Shown: piece by piece, positions 41,281 to 54,333 of the stretch | How the letters are laid out: each line of letters begins with the position of its first letter | Position numbering within the stretch: the stretch's first letter is position 1 | Assembly: GCF_015706575.1 (NCBI RefSeq) | Contig: NW_024037050.1 | Coordinates: forward strand, 2,232,001 to 2,296,000 | Direction of reading: 5' to 3' | Origin: Patiria miniata | Lineage: Eukaryota; Echinodermata; Asteroidea; Valvatida; Asterinidae | Length of the DNA stretch: 64,000 nt | Position numbers and translations under genes: made by a program | The notes under the pieces: model-generated | Database searches by the model: none | What the model was told of the DNA's origin: nothing | Seen by the model: the letters and a program-made list of their open reading frames with translations, nothing else

Positions 41281-41835
41281 GAATGCCGATAATTACCCAA
41301 GGAACATGTGGAATAGGGTAGGAATGGAATAGGATGGAATAGGATTGGATGGGATAGGATTGGAAAGGGAAGGGATGGGATATGATGGAAAGGGAAGGGA
41401 TGGGATATGATGGAATGGGATGGGATGGGATAAGATGGGATAGGACATGCTGAGCTGGGATATGGGATGGGATGGTAAGGGAAGGGATGGGAATGGATAT
41501 GGATGGGCTGGGATGGGCTGGGATGGGATGTGATGGAAAGTGATGGGATGGGGTGGGGATGGAAAGGATGAGATGGGGATTGGATTGGGTGGAGATTTGC
41601 ATGGAATGGGATGGGGTGGGCTATTATGAGATGAGATGGGATGGGATGGGGTGGGGTGAGATGGGGTGGGCCGGGATAAGACAGGGTACCGGTACATGTA
41701 CATGTACCGGTACATGTATGAGATGAGATGTGATGGGGTGGGCTGGGATGGGATGAAAAGTTTTGAGATGGGAGGGGTGAGATGGGCATGGGACAGGGAG
41801 GATATGGGCCCTGGATGGGGTTGGGCTGGATTGAA
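41281..41835. repeat. GGGAT-type minisatellite, ~555 bp
   Basis: The plus strand is a near-continuous run of TGGGA/GGGAT words mixed with GGAAAG and GGATT, purine-rich and strongly strand-biased. On the minus strand it reads as CATCCC repeats, giving artificial His-Pro-Ile-Pro-Ser frames in more than one phase. It is not a telomere repeat. It abuts a TACATG array at 41,690-41,720 that is embedded in it. Confidence 0.8.
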
Positions 41836-41839
41836 TGAA

Positions 41840-42129
41840 TATCAGAGATGGGAAACCATACATGTACATGTAATGTACACATGTATACGTGTACATATGT
41901 ACCGGTACTTGTACAAATTAAAAATATACTTGATGTAAGAATTATAGTGCATAGTTTACAAATGTACATGTACCACAGCACAATATACAATGTACATTGT
42001 ATACCATGTATACTGTACATTTGTACATGTACACATAAATCCACACTTGTTCTGTATTTGTGGGGACTACACTGGTTGTCCCATGGTACCGTACTGTGGG
42101 GACAGCAGAAAGTCCCCATAACTCAATCC
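41840..42129. repeat. TACATG-rich simple repeat
   Basis: Multiple ACATGTACATGTA and TGTACATTGTA words between the minisatellite and the next MITE. No gene. Confidence 0.6.
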
Positions 42130-42873
42130 TAATATACCTAGCCTTGGTCAATGCTCTCGTCGTTATTCGTCCCGTATGCGGTCAATCGTCGGCATATATC
42201 CTCACGCGCTATGCACATGCATGTAAAAATACAGCGCGAACAGCGACCTCATGCGGCCACTATTTTTTTATGCAAATCAGTTGGGGACGATCGAGAGCCT
42301 TGGTTCAATCGTCGGCAAAAGCTTATGTTTTTCTTTACTTTGCGCTAGATTTCCAGCGCACGACCTCGTATGCGAATACAGATAATGTAGGCGGGGCTAA
42401 TATGTGGAGTGTCCAATCACACCTTGGTAAATCCGGACGTCATCAAATTATTTGCAGCTACATGTATTCCGCCTTTTGCGGACATGACAGCAACCACAGT
42501 TTTTGTGCATTGGTGCCGTGTGCAGAGACACACAATGTGTACGTGTATGGATTATGTACGGTGCCACGTTTCACTATGCAAGTTTCCACGCAACGATCGA
42601 TCAATAAGAAAACGACATTTAAAGTCAGCTAAGGCTATTAACATAATGAGCACCACCCCCAAAACCTCACATGGACGATTGAACCAAGGCGCTAGATCGG
42701 GTCCAACTGATTTGCATAAAAATAGTGGCCGCGTAAGGTCGCTGTTCACGCGGTATTTTTAATGCACTGCATGCTTAGACATATGACTGCATGCATAGCG
42801 CTAGCGAAGATATCGTTTACCGTGCTACGGCCGGATGAATAACAACTAGCGCCTTGACCAAGGCTATAATATA
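42130..42873. mobile_element. Inverted-repeat MITE, ~730 bp
   Basis: The element is about 42,139-42,866. Its ends TAGCCTTGGTCAA are inverted and the match continues with divergence for about 200 bases (GCGCGAACAGCGACCT, GCGGCCACTATTTTT, TGCAAATCAGTTGG, CCTTGGTTCAATCGTC). TAATATA flanks both sides (42,130-42,136 and 42,867-42,873). The open frames inside are not coding. Confidence 0.75.
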
Positions 42874-43598
42874 GGCCTACCTAACAATAAAAAACTTCCC
42901 CATAACCCGGTGATGGCCTGCCCACGCCATGTACATGTACATCCACACAGGTACAATTTGCACATGTGTGGCTAGTTATGTGAAAACAGGCACTTGGCAG
43001 TCTTGCTCTTGCGGGAAATGATGAATTCTGCAAGTAGAAATTAAGTGTGATGGGCATGGGAAGGGGACATTAATAGGTCTCTGGTAGTACCGGGGACAGC
43101 AAACTAATAGCATCCTGAACTCAGTCATGTGGTGCCCAATATAGAAAATGTGCAGTCGTATATGTATACATGTACCGGTATGTACATGTACATGTAACAT
43201 GAACTTATGCACGTAAATCTGGGACATTTAAGAGGGAACACTGAGTACATATTTTTTTTCACACTTGTCTATTGTTTTTTATTTAATTGTTTTTAATAAT
43301 TGTCTTTTAAAAAAATTCTTTGATACCATCTGAGTATGAATGTTATTTGTTATTAATTTTAGGCATTTGTCCCCATTTGCTTCAACTTTTTAAAATCATT
43401 CCTCCATAATCCTTGTCATCATGTTTATTTTATATTTTGCTCTTGATGGAAATAATTGTATTTGGAATTGAATTGAAAATTAAAAAAAAAAAAATTACTG
43501 CACGTTTGTCATGTTTGTACGTATTTTCTATACATGTGCAAGTGTTATTTGCATACATGTACGTACATACAACATGTACATGTACATGTATACATGTA
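42874..43598. other. Gene-free stretch ending in TACATG repeats
   Basis: AT-rich sequence with TACATG arrays at 43,155-43,200 and 43,555-43,600. The last array forms the left flank of the giant inverted-repeat element. Confidence 0.45.
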
Positions 43599-44670
43599 TA
43601 CAGTGTGGAGCGAAAGAATTTAGACTCCTGCGATAACACGCATACCACGCTATTTACATTTTATCACTAGCTAGGTTTAGCGCGTGTTTATCGCGCTAAT
43701 CACGCATGGTTATCGCGTGTACGCCGCAGTGTTTTTCACATGGGCACTGACAGAAAGACGGAGAGCGGCTCCACGCGATAATCACGCGCGGGAAAAATAT
43801 GCGGGAACAGATTTGGCGCTTTGTCCCACGCGTGGCTCCACGCACGGCTCCACGCGCGGGGAAAACTATCCCACGCGTGGGGCCGGGGAAGACAGACCGC
43901 ACACCGCCCCGGAATACCGGCTGGGCTTTGCGCCTGGGACGGCCGTCTTTGCGCCGTTAATTTCCCGCAAGTTGGCGGCTGAATGATGTCAACTCAAGGA
44001 GGCACAAGTTTTTACACCTTAAAAATTCCCGCCCAGTAAAAAAAAGTCGGCTCCTTCTCAAGTTCTATGAAAGAATACTTCCCAAGGCAGTACTGCCGTC
44101 CAATCAAACACAAGTGGAACGAAGCTGAATGTCAGAACGACAAACGACGACCAATCACATCTTGCCATCTCACAAATTCCTACTTTAATTGGCTGCAGAC
44201 CATGACCCTTAGTCAACAAAGAAACTCTACACGGATGTAATTCGAGAAGTCAATTGGACAACAGAGGCATGCTGCCGACGACACTGCTATTAGTTGGCTG
44301 TCAATCATTCTTTGGGAAGTGTTTTTTTTTAATTCTCCAGAGCAGATTATTATGAAAGATACTGGCCCTTTTTTAACTGGTTCTGTTCATATTCCTCTTT
44401 GAATAAAAACATGAATGAAAACTTGCAACTTTACCACAGCATCATTTTTTTCGTATATGGGTCCGAAGAGATCTTTCCCCCTCATGTTATAATAGTGTTT
44501 TCCTGGTTTGCGAGAATATTTTTCCCGCCTAGTTTTTCTCGGTATAGAATATTCTGTTCCCTATATCTTCAGAGAATTTATGTCCCAAATATTCTATTCC
44601 CATGCAGGAAACTTGAAATGTCCAGTCCCGAACAAAGACTCATTTCGTTCTTCGGAATAATACTTCTTTC
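43599..44670 (+). repeat. Left arm of the giant element
   Basis: Order from the outside: a terminal part rich in TTATCGCG, CACGCG and CCACGCGTGG words (to about 43,885), a block with GGCGCAAAGACGGCCGTC in complement, a block with CCAATCAAACACAAG, and an inner AT-rich block ending CGGAATAATACTTCTTTC. The same order in reverse complement makes up the right arm. Confidence 0.85.
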
Positions 44671-46866
44671 CTTCATTTTGCCATTTCTGTCATGTCCGTC
44701 GAATAACCATCACAACAATATGCATTTTCAAAATTCTTTGTGCATATTGCAATGAACCACAGTGACTCAACATGTACTGCCGTGTTCATATTGAAATCTA
44801 TGCACAACGTGCGGCGTGATCCGCGCGCTAACCACGCAGACATTTTGTGTGTTGCATTGATGGTTTCTCAAATGTATTACATTTCTGGGCCACGCGGTAA
44901 AAACTGTGCCAAAATCAGTACGCACTAGGACGGTGCGCGCGTGTGTGGTACCGGCTTATATGTACATTTGTGTACTGTGAACTGTAACGACAGCGCTTGG
45001 ACAATTTATTGCACTGCGCTATGTGTTTTTAGTTTTAATTCACTGGGGGAAGCCGTCAGCATGTCTTACTCAGATTTTAGTCTGGAAACCAAAAGACGGC
45101 GGGTGATTTGTTTGTTAATTTATTGTTCTGCACATTTTCAAAGTGTTTTACCTTGCCATATGAATGACCCAATTTACGTTAAAACATTGGCGTCAGTGCT
45201 GTCCGGAGTTGGAGATCGCATTCGAATTTAACACTTGCAATACTAGTACTTACCGGAGGTGTTAAGCTCCATAGCTTTAACTCACATTGCAGGATCGACG
45301 AAACGCCAGTTCCCTCAGCTCTGAGTACTCTGTGCACAATTTGCAACAGTGGCTGGCGTAACAAAAATTGCGAAGGGCTTACTTAAATCAGTTTATTGTG
45401 ATTCGCCTGCAAAAACCTATACGCCATTTATCAGGCATGCAACTTTTCCTCAGATCAGCTGATTTCCTCCTTTTTTTTTTTACTTCCCATGTGTGCCATT
45501 GAACACAGAAAAACACTGTACAAAGTCTGTGAAAAATTTGAATTTCCTCTTTCTTTTGTGATTTCCCAGTTGCATGCCTGATTTATATAACCTGATACAT
45601 GTACATTTATTACTTTTGATTTATTTAATTTACCCCGGTTCTATTTTTTTTTTCGCCACTGTAATTACCTGAAGAACGGGATTCATGATCAATAAATGGG
45701 TAGGTATTTCTGGGGGAAAATTCACTCTTGAATATAACTGTTGTGGCGTTAATATGATTTCTTTAAATATGGGGTGTGTAGGGCACTACATGTACACTTC
45801 ATTTCAGGAACATCAAGTACAGTGTTTCACACGTTTTTCCTGTGGAAAGTTTTATGAAAAGCACCTGTAGGAAAACAAGAAGGTTCCAGTAAATGTAATT
45901 TTCTTTCTCCTGTGGTGGTATTTTTCTTGTCCATTTTATGCCATTGTTTTGAATTTAATTGCCTTTAGACTGTTTTGCTCTTAGAATTTTTATCCGGGTT
46001 GATTGGTGTTCTAATTTGGATGTTTCAAATTTGTTTTTGTTTTCTCCAATTTTTTTTCGCTGTTTTTCTTTAATTCGCCAACGTGTTTAATATGATTTTT
46101 TATGATCTTATACAATGTAGTTAGTTACACTGTAGGACTATAATTTTTCTTTTCGTCTGACACATCATCGCCGTGACAGTTTTTACAAACTTTTGCCTAA
46201 ACCAGGAAACGTTTTCTTTTTCTTTTGAACACCGAACGTGGCCGAGTTAACTCGTGGCTCAAGTGCAACAAACGGAATACATGTATCTCCAAGCGCAATA
46301 CATGTACATAGGCCTAACTTGGAACAGCTCGTAAACTTGCTCGCACTGAGAATGTTGAAGTCGGCATTGATCATATTACCTTGGGAAAAAAGAAAGTGTC
46401 TTTAAGTACTTGGGAGTCTTGGATGATAGTAATACTTATTGCCAAAATCATGTCACAAAGACAGCGTTAAAATTAAAAACAAAAGCTGTTTATTTTAGAA
46501 TTCTGACTTTCATAGGTTCCTGATTTTATTGTTCGTTGTCAGTGTGTTGTTACAGGGCACACCTCAGACGGTAACCGCAGGGTGATGGTTTCGTGTGTAG
46601 TAGCATTTGATCGCCAGTACAATCAACCGAGCACAGCTTCGCATGTTTTCAGCAAACCCCAAGTCCCGGCAAAACCAATGCCCCAGTGACAAGATCGTCA
46701 TCCAATGGGTTTAAAAGATCAATTCTCGCGCGCCATTTGGTCTCTTTTAGCGCCGCCTCAAAAGAATTTCCCCTGTCCTACTTCTTATCTCCGAAAAAGA
46801 TACACTGTATTACAAATGCAAGTCGGCTGTCAATCATTGACTGGAAGCCCAAGCTTTGCCCCAAAG
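44671..46866. other. Interior of the giant element, left part
   Basis: No gene is supported. A possible short start exon at 45,060 (MSYSDFSLETKRRR) has a weak donor and nothing to join. T-rich runs at 45,470-45,482 and 45,645-45,652 and a few TACATG words are visible. Confidence 0.4.
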
Positions 46867-49020
46867 GAATTTATTTAAAAGATACTCGTAATTTTATTCC
46901 CCAGATGAATTCGCCTTTTGGCCCAAAACCCTTATTCAACCTGTTAATCCCAAGAAACAGGGCCTAACATATTCAAAATAACTTCATACGTTTGTTCTTT
47001 GTCCACTTGTAGGAAATTGTATTTGAAAATTAATTTAAAAAAATCCACTACCCCATCAATTCCAAAATGACCTTAATAATTTCCAAACACATTTTTTCTC
47101 GCTTTCACATAGAGAAAAAGTTAAATTATTTTACCAGCCCATTCATTTAAAGACCTCAAAAACTCAACGAATAGATTTTGGTGATTAATTTATTGAGTAG
47201 TTTACGGTTTATCAATTTAGACAATCTAAAAAAAAAACTTAGTCAATTAAATTTACGGAACTCCCAAACTCATTCACGACAGATTCCAGGGGGAAATTTT
47301 ATACGATTTATGTCTGGGTTTTCATGTATCAAATATAAACAAGTGATCTATATATCCATGGAAATTAAATTACAGGCCTTAAAGAAAATCTTTACTTTAC
47401 CCACATATTACGAGGTGAGAATAAATACGTAAGAATAAATCAAGATACTGTGTACTATGATGAATGTACTATGAAAAACAAAGATAAATCCTGAACCTTT
47501 TATAAATTTACCCCAGAACAGAATAAATTCCAGTGGTTAATTTAATGGACCTTTTTCTGATTCCCTTGTTTTTAAACAAAAAATGGCAAGGGGGAGTTTC
47601 AATGTTGCTTTTCTGATCTCCTACATATTTTCCCAATGGATTTCAAAGGGAGTTCTCTGTTTTTCTTGTTCGTGATGAAATGTGAATATTGCCCACAACC
47701 ATTTAGTTGACAAGAATTATATTCTAAGGCTCAATACAAATATAAACGGTTTTATAAAATAGTTCTTAAAAAGTCAAAGCTATACACCGCCCCTATCAAA
47801 CCTTGGTCGGTTTCCTTTGATTAATTCCTGTTGTTCGAGAACTACACATCGAGGCTCTTATTGGTTGTTCGATAACGACGGTTGTCTTCCAACGGGATTC
47901 TGATTGGTGGAGTGTCTGGGCCGGGAAAGACTTATAGCGATTTATATCAAACAGCGGGACGCGCTCAGACGTATGGTCTGTCTTGAAGCGGAACAATTTA
48001 ACCAGTAGGCGGTTTGCGCAAGCTGACTTGGAATTCTGTAGCCGACAAAGGTAAAGGGCGGACTCCTTCTGACCGAAAATTCCAGAGATCGTCTTACGGT
48101 CTAATTTGGTCGTGATGGGTGAAGGTTTTCGAGAAAGAATTTATTTGAAAGACACTCGTACATTTATTCCCCAGATGGACTTATTCGGGCTTTCTTGGCC
48201 CAAACCATATTTCAACCTGTATTTAATCTCAAAGACCGCCTTACATTTCAAAGTAAGTAAAATTTACAAAACGCATTTTTTTTCTCAGCTCGTAGGAAAT
48301 TGTGTCTTGAAAAAAAAAATAATCCACTGCAGTAAAATATTCCAAATAAATTTTAGGGGTTATTTACCACATATTATATGGCTTTCTAGACACTTTAAGA
48401 AAAAAAAACATTGTATAACCAGCCCTTTTGTTTAAAGACCTCAACAAGACAATGGATAAATTATGGAGATACAATTAATGCCTATACCATTAATGTTCCA
48501 TCGCTTTAATTTAAAAACTTTAAATTTTACAGAACTCATAAACACGTTCCCAGCATATTCCACGGGGAAATTTAATACTATCCATGTCTGGTTGTTCTTG
48601 TATCTAACAAAGAGTTTATAATAATGCACAACTGCAATTCTTGGCAATATTATAGCAGATTGTTCCCGCCCGAAGCTGAAAAGTGCATCATACCCACATA
48701 ATGATCATTACGAGGTAAGAATATTAAATAGGTAAGACTAAATCGAGGAACATGTAGTATAAAATCCTGAACTGTAGTTCACGGACATGGAATAAATTCC
48801 AGAGGTTAATTTAATGGAATTTATTCCTGGTTCTACAATTGTTTTTAATGAAAACGGGGAATGTATACTTTAAATCTTAATTTTCTGAACTATAAAAACA
48901 TTCCAATAGATTTTCACGGGGAAATGTTACTATGATTTACGTTTTGTTTTTCTCGTTTGGGACGAAATATGAATTGGCAACGACCATTCAGTTAACGAGC
49001 AATATATTCGAGAGATAAAA
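46867..49020 (+). repeat. Two tandem copies of a ~1.27-kb unit
   Basis: GAATTTATTTAAAAGATACT at 46,867 recurs as GAATTTATTTGAAAGACACT at 48,137, a step of 1,270 bases. Shared blocks follow in order in both: TTTATTCCCCAGATG, TTGGCCCAAA, TAGGAAATTGT, TTTAAAGACCTCAA, ATAAATTCCAG..GGTTAATTTAATGGA and the ACCATTYAGTTRACRAG end. Divergence is considerable and no frame is shared. Confidence 0.65.
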
Positions 49021-50384
49021 TAATTCGAAATAATTTAAAAGGCCTCTTTCCCCTGTAACGAATCTCATACCGTACAGAAACACTAAATAATTTGGAGGGG
49101 TTAATGTAACATAATTTATGTCTAGTGCTAGTGTTTGAAGGAGAAAATATTTTAATTGACATGAGCCCATTAAAACCAGGAACTCAACAATTTTACGAAT
49201 TACATCCAGAGTTTCTAGGTTTATTATTTTTTAAGTATTTCATCTCCGGTATTTTAAAAATAATAAGTGTACTGCACACAATAGATCATTGCTTGATTCT
49301 GGCGGGGCCGACAGCGATGTGGACAGTCTCTTATTCAAAAAAGCATGTTCCAAAATGATAACACAATCGAATTTTTTGGTTGTGACTGCTGCACTGGCAC
49401 AGCTTTAATTTCTCACTGTGCACATTGAGATCCTGCTAGGGCAGTTAAAGTCATGGAGTTCAACACCTACTCCTGGCAGTAACCAAGTAAATAATGCGGT
49501 CTTACTACACACAACACGCGAATAATAATTTAGCATAAATTGGGTCATTCAAGTAGCAAATTAAAACACTGAAATGTACGGACTACTACAGAACAATGCA
49601 ATTAATAATCAAATCACCCGCCATCCTTTGTTTCCGTAATAAAATCATAGTAAGACCATGAAGCTATAAATCGGAGTTTCATAACTCTATAGGCTAAGAC
49701 ATTATCCTGACGGCCTCCCAGTAAACACATGGGGCAGCGTAAATTACAAAATGTCTGAGTGTTGTTTCTCAGTACAACGTACGTGTACCTTATATGCGTT
49801 AAACATGTACAAAACCCAAACGTATGCGCTCTGCGTGTTCATACTGTGTGGCCGTTGATCGTATGCGTATTAGTTGATCTCCATTAGATTATATCAATGT
49901 GTGTGGCCATGTGTGCGGCACAGAAATGTAAACCGATCGATAAAAAAGAATGTTTGCGCGTGCCGCGCGCGCGCAGGTCACACAGAACGTAGTGCGTAGA
50001 TTTCAATGTGTAAATGGCCATCCAGACTTTCATCTGTGTCATAATTCCGTGTGGTAATGAAAGAAGGAGTTTTGTACATGACACGTACATATATAATGTA
50101 CATGTAGTAGGCTATGGGGCATAAACCTCAGAAAGCCCCCTTTGCTGTTCACCCTTCCTTTCAGTTTCTAGACACAATAAAGTGGATATGTAAGGTCCTC
50201 GAGAGTCGTAAGTAAAATATCTGACTGAATAAAGACCTACGAATGTCCAAATTATGATAAAAAGATGAGCAATGAAAAGCTATTTCACGAGGAAGGAAAA
50301 ATACCTGACAAAAGATAAAATAATCCGCAGAAAAAAAAATATCCAATTATTTTTAAGGAAGCAAGCATCTACATGGATAGCGAC
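49021..50384. other. Interior of the giant element, middle
   Basis: No gene supported. AT-rich, with a short GC-rich patch (GCGCGTGCCGCGCGCGCGCA) near 49,957-49,975. Confidence 0.4.
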
Positions 50385-50830
50385 GAAAGAAAGAGTCTGC
50401 AATCAAGACTGGAAATTTCACGCTTCCTGCAGGGGAACAGAATGCTCTAGGGATAAATTCACCGCAGAGATAGGGACAAAATATACTAACTGGCGAAACT
50501 GTCGGTGGTTGGGGGGGGGGGCGGGGCGTAATCTCCTTCCATTTTTCCGAAAATTCGAACACATCAATTGAAGCACGTTGTGCTTTAATGACAAGTTGCG
50601 ATTTTTTATTCAAACGAGGAATGAAATCTTGGCCGGTGAGAAAATGGCCAGTATATCTTTCAAAATATTACTGTTCTGAAAAAAATAAAACCTCTCGAGT
50701 AATCGCTGACAGCCAGATGATAACAGTGTATCTCTTCTTTCACAAAGAGTCGGCAGCATGCTTCTCCTGTTGCATCCATGAGGAAAGTCTTTGACGATTA
50801 AGAGGAGAAGTACTAGGCCCCGCAAGGCAA
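50385..50830 (+). repeat. Diverged copy of the inner arm module
   Basis: Same orientation as the right arm. Matching blocks in order: GACTGGAAATTTCACGCTTC (arm GACTGGACATTTCAAGTTTC), a TTTTTATTCAAACGAGGAAT block (arm TTTTTATTCAAAGAGGAATA), GGCCAGTATATCTTTCA, CTGACAGCC and CGGCAGCATGC. A G-run (50,512-50,524) is specific to this copy. It shows that the arm modules occur more than once inside the element. Confidence 0.6.
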
Positions 50831-51824
50831 AACCTCTCGAAGTATAGATGAGGCAAAACAAATGCTCTTCGGCAAAATGATTTTCTTTTTTCAATGTAAG
50901 ATGATGTCTCATAACCGCCAAACCTACTGGTTTGCTGGAATCCTGCTTCTGCATGCACAATTTTAACGTGTTTTTACATAGGGTTATGTTGCCTCTCTGG
51001 GCATTCATATATTTTCCACTTAATTAAGTCGGGCACAATTTACAGACGGTGTTGTAATTTTGTAATTGTGCGTCAGCTGGAAGCCAGACTGAGGGAGCGA
51101 TGGTCATTGTATCTGGAACCTCTAAACGCTTTTAATAAATTAGTAATGAATTATCACAATATGTAAGGGAGCAGACTGATGACCAGCCTGGCCTGGCAGC
51201 GCATACACGATGTCAATTTCGCTTTATGGTCTGACGTAAAACCAACTGCATTTTTGAACCACAAATTCAAGACAATGGTGCTCTGTGATGCGTGATCCTG
51301 GAATGTAAGCCAAGGTATCATTAAAAAGTACAAAGCTTCATCTTTAACATGATACTAAACTTTTTGCTAGTAAACGTATTGTCTGGCCATAATAAACCTT
51401 TAAAGTAGGATTACTTTTTTTTCTTCTTCGACACCCTGCTGTTTTTAAGTAAGTCCGTAATCTAAATAAATAAAGAAGAAACTGAATCGTCTGCAAGTGT
51501 TGTCAAATCAGGTGTAACTTAATTAAAATAAATCTCAACGCCTGAGGAAGATATTTGCATTTTTTTGTTTAGCTCCGAGTTTCTTTAAAAAAAACACACT
51601 TTTCATAGAACAACGGAAATGGAAAGCGGCAGCATTCTCGAGCAGCTGCAGGCTGCGAGTATAATAGTCACATCCTCTGTCTCTTAAACAAGATTTCTGG
51701 CTACGCAACTGGCAGTCCCGGACATCGCAGGGAGCCTCCCTAGCAACAGTATTTCTAGGCAACCGTGTTGGAATGAGACAATGGTCACGCTCCCGTGGCT
51801 CGAATTACAACGTGATTGGCAATC

Positions 51825-52400
51825 ACTCCGGTTGAGCGTCGGTGTAAGGAACGTCCTATATGAAAGCAACCAATGGCGGATTTATTTGCCGGGAACCGGC
51901 TCATTTAATTGGCTGATATTATCATCACTGTTCACCAGCAAAGAGCCCTCCATTTACTGGCGGCACTCCAGTTGAGCGTCGGCGTAAGGAACGTCAACAA
52001 TTTATGAAAGCAACCAATGGCGTAATTATTCGCCGGGAACCGGCTCATTTAATGGGCTGAGATATTATCATCCCACCAGCAAAGAACCCTCCATTAACTG
52101 GCGGCACTCCAGTTGGGCGTCGGCGTAAGGAACGTCAACAATTTATGAAAGCAACCAATGGCGTAATTATTCGCCGGGAACCGGCTCATTTAATTGGCTG
52201 AGATATTATCATCCCTGTTCACCAGCAAAGAACCCTCCATTAACTGGCGGCACTCCAGTTGGGCGTCGGCGTAAGGAACGTCAACAATTTATGAAAGCAA
52301 CCAATGGCGTAATTATTCGCCGGGAACCGGCTCATTTAATTGGCTGAGATATTATCATCCCTGTTCACCAGCAAAGAACCCTCCATTTACTGGCGGCACG
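51825..52400 (+). repeat. Tandem repeat, four ~140-146 bp units
   Basis: Units start with ACTCCRGTTGRGCGTCGG at 51,825, 51,965, 52,106 and 52,252. They contain GCAACCAATGGCGTAATTAT, CGCCGGGAACCGGCTCATTT, and end in AACCCTCCATTWACTGGCGG. The third and fourth units are almost identical; the first differs most. Lies inside the giant element. Confidence 0.9.
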
Positions 52401-53559
52401 TCACAAATTCGGGTTTCCTACAGCTGAATTCAAACAAGAGATGTATTGTATCAATTTCATTGAATAATGTCGCTACCAATCATTTTCTGGAAGGCTATTT
52501 CGGAGCTGAGCTTTGATTTAAGATTCTTTTTTCAGAAACCGGGGAAGATTTTGGGGGATTAATATTCCAAGTCAAAATAATTTATTAAATGTTGCGCCAC
52601 GCTATGTTTGGCGGGTTTTTTTTGTCGTAGTAGATTTCATTCTTTGCTCATTAAAAAAAACGTTTGGCCTGCAATATTTTGTGTAAATGTTGCTCTAGAA
52701 TATAATTATTTCGGAATATATTTTGACATTAGGTATTAGGTGAAAGGGTTTTTGTTAATCTTATTCTTATTCCTTTCAAATTTTTTTTCCAAAACTATTG
52801 CATCATTTGTATTATGATAATATGATTCCCCTTTATCTACAGAAGAATTAACTGAGACTTAATTCAGAAAGTAATGCATGGGCAAGGGTGTTTGAAATCG
52901 TTTTACTTAAAATTAAAAAAAACAATATAAAGAGAATGAGACATATTATATCACATTGAAATAACTCCTATTTATTTGTTGTCTCTCTCTAGCTCTCTGC
53001 GGCCGAGACGATTAAAGGGGTGACGATTTTATTCTTCGTTTATTACAAAAAGCTGCATGGCCTACATTATTCTGTTTAAATATTCTACTCTTGAATGTAT
53101 TTTGGAACATGTACACATTGCTTTTGACGTTCAGTATTAAATTTAAGGGCTATTGTTAGTCTTGTTAATATTCATTTAAAAATTTTTTTTAAAGTATTAT
53201 TCGTATTAAATTTCTTCTGGAATTTACAAAAGAAAAACTTAGAGTTCACAATTTAACGGGCTGGGGTTTTTGAAACTGTTTTGCTTTAACAAAGAAAAAG
53301 AAAAGAAAACAAATCCCATAAAAATACGAAAACCCGAGCCTACCTCGTATTAAATTTTCCCCTGGAATCTACAAAACAATTAACTGAATGTTCAAAATGT
53401 AACGGACTAGGGTGTTTTAAAAAAAATTAGAGAACCAGACGTAAATCTCTCTCTCTGAGAAAATAATCTCTCTCTGAGAAAATAACAGGGGCTGACGATT
53501 TTATTCCGAGTCTATTTTCAAAAAAAAAAAAAAAAAAAAAAAACTTCCCAATAATGATT
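52401..53559. other. Interior of the giant element, right part
   Basis: AT-rich, with repeated words such as GGAATYTACARAA and TTTATTC...TTCTTTGCTCATT-like blocks that hint at a further old duplication (52,560-52,870 against 53,020-53,250). A TCTCTCTGAGAAAATAA duplication is at 53,448-53,485 and an A-run at 53,519-53,543. No gene. Confidence 0.4.
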
Positions 53560-54333
53560 GACAGCTATCTGATAACAATGTATCTCTTCGTTCACAAAGA
53601 ATTGGCAGCATGCTTCTCTTGTTACATTCACTTCTTGTATTACATCCGTTGGAGATTCTTTGATGATTAAGTGAATGTAAGAACTGAAAAAGGATGGCCA
53701 ATCAGTCACTGCCCTTTCACAAATTCTTATTTTAATTGGCTAAAGACCGTAGCCCTAGTTTCTGTTCCGCTTGTGTTTTGATTGGACGGCAGTTACTGCA
53801 TTTGGGAGTATGCTTTCTAACAAGGTGCCGGCAATTTTTTTTTTTTTTGACTGGGGGAGGGGGATTGTTCAGGGTGTAGTGATTCGTTTCACCTGGATTA
53901 GCCAACTTGTGGGAAATGAACGGCGCAAAGACGGCCGTCCTAGGGCGCAAAGCCAAGCCGGTATTTCCGGCGATGTGCGGTCTGTCTTCCACACACAGGC
54001 GTTCCCCACTCGTGAAGCCACACGTGGTACAATTCGCCAAAGAGGAGCCGACTTTTTTTACTGGGAGGGAATTTTTAAGGTGTAAAAACTTGTTCCTCTT
54101 TGAAAGGACATCATTCAGCCGCCAATTTGCGGGAAATTAACGGCGCAAAGACGGCCGTCCCAGGCGCAAAGCCAAGCCGGTATTCCGGGGCGGTGTGCGG
54201 TCTGTCTTCCCCACGCGTGGGATAGTTTTCCCCGCGCGTGGAGCCACGCGTGGGACAAAGCGCCAAATCTAATCCCGCATTTTATTCCCGCGCGTGATTA
54301 TCGCGTTGAGCCGGTCTCCGTCTTTCTGTCAGT
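53560..54333 (-). repeat. Extra tandem modules inside the right arm
   Basis: 54,045-54,333 repeats the block found in the arm at 54,951-55,258 (TTTTTACTGG, GGCGCAAAGACGGCCGTCC, CCACGCGTGG, TCTCCGTCTTTCTGTCAGTG). 53,560-54,040 repeats the same and the neighbouring block (CGGCAGCATGC-like, TTTTAATTGGCT, TTGATTGGACGGCAG, CGGCGCAAAGACGGCCGTCC) with more change. The left end of the element has no such extra modules. Confidence 0.75.

Noticed and set aside
41187-42119. A 310-residue minus-strand frame rich in His-Pro-Ile-Pro-Ser
   Set aside because: It is the translation of the GGGAT minisatellite; similar frames exist in other phases of the same stretch.
42060-42632. 190-residue plus-strand frame
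   Set aside because: It lies in the MITE at 42,139-42,866; no domain, and the second arm does not keep the frame.
43684-43986. 100-residue frames present in both arms of the giant element
   Set aside because: The frame is duplicated only because the arms are. Composition follows the CACGCG words and no domain is visible.
45061-45105. Possible start exon MSYSDFSLETKRRR with a following GT
   Set aside because: The donor is weak and no joining exon was found; it lies inside the giant non-coding element.
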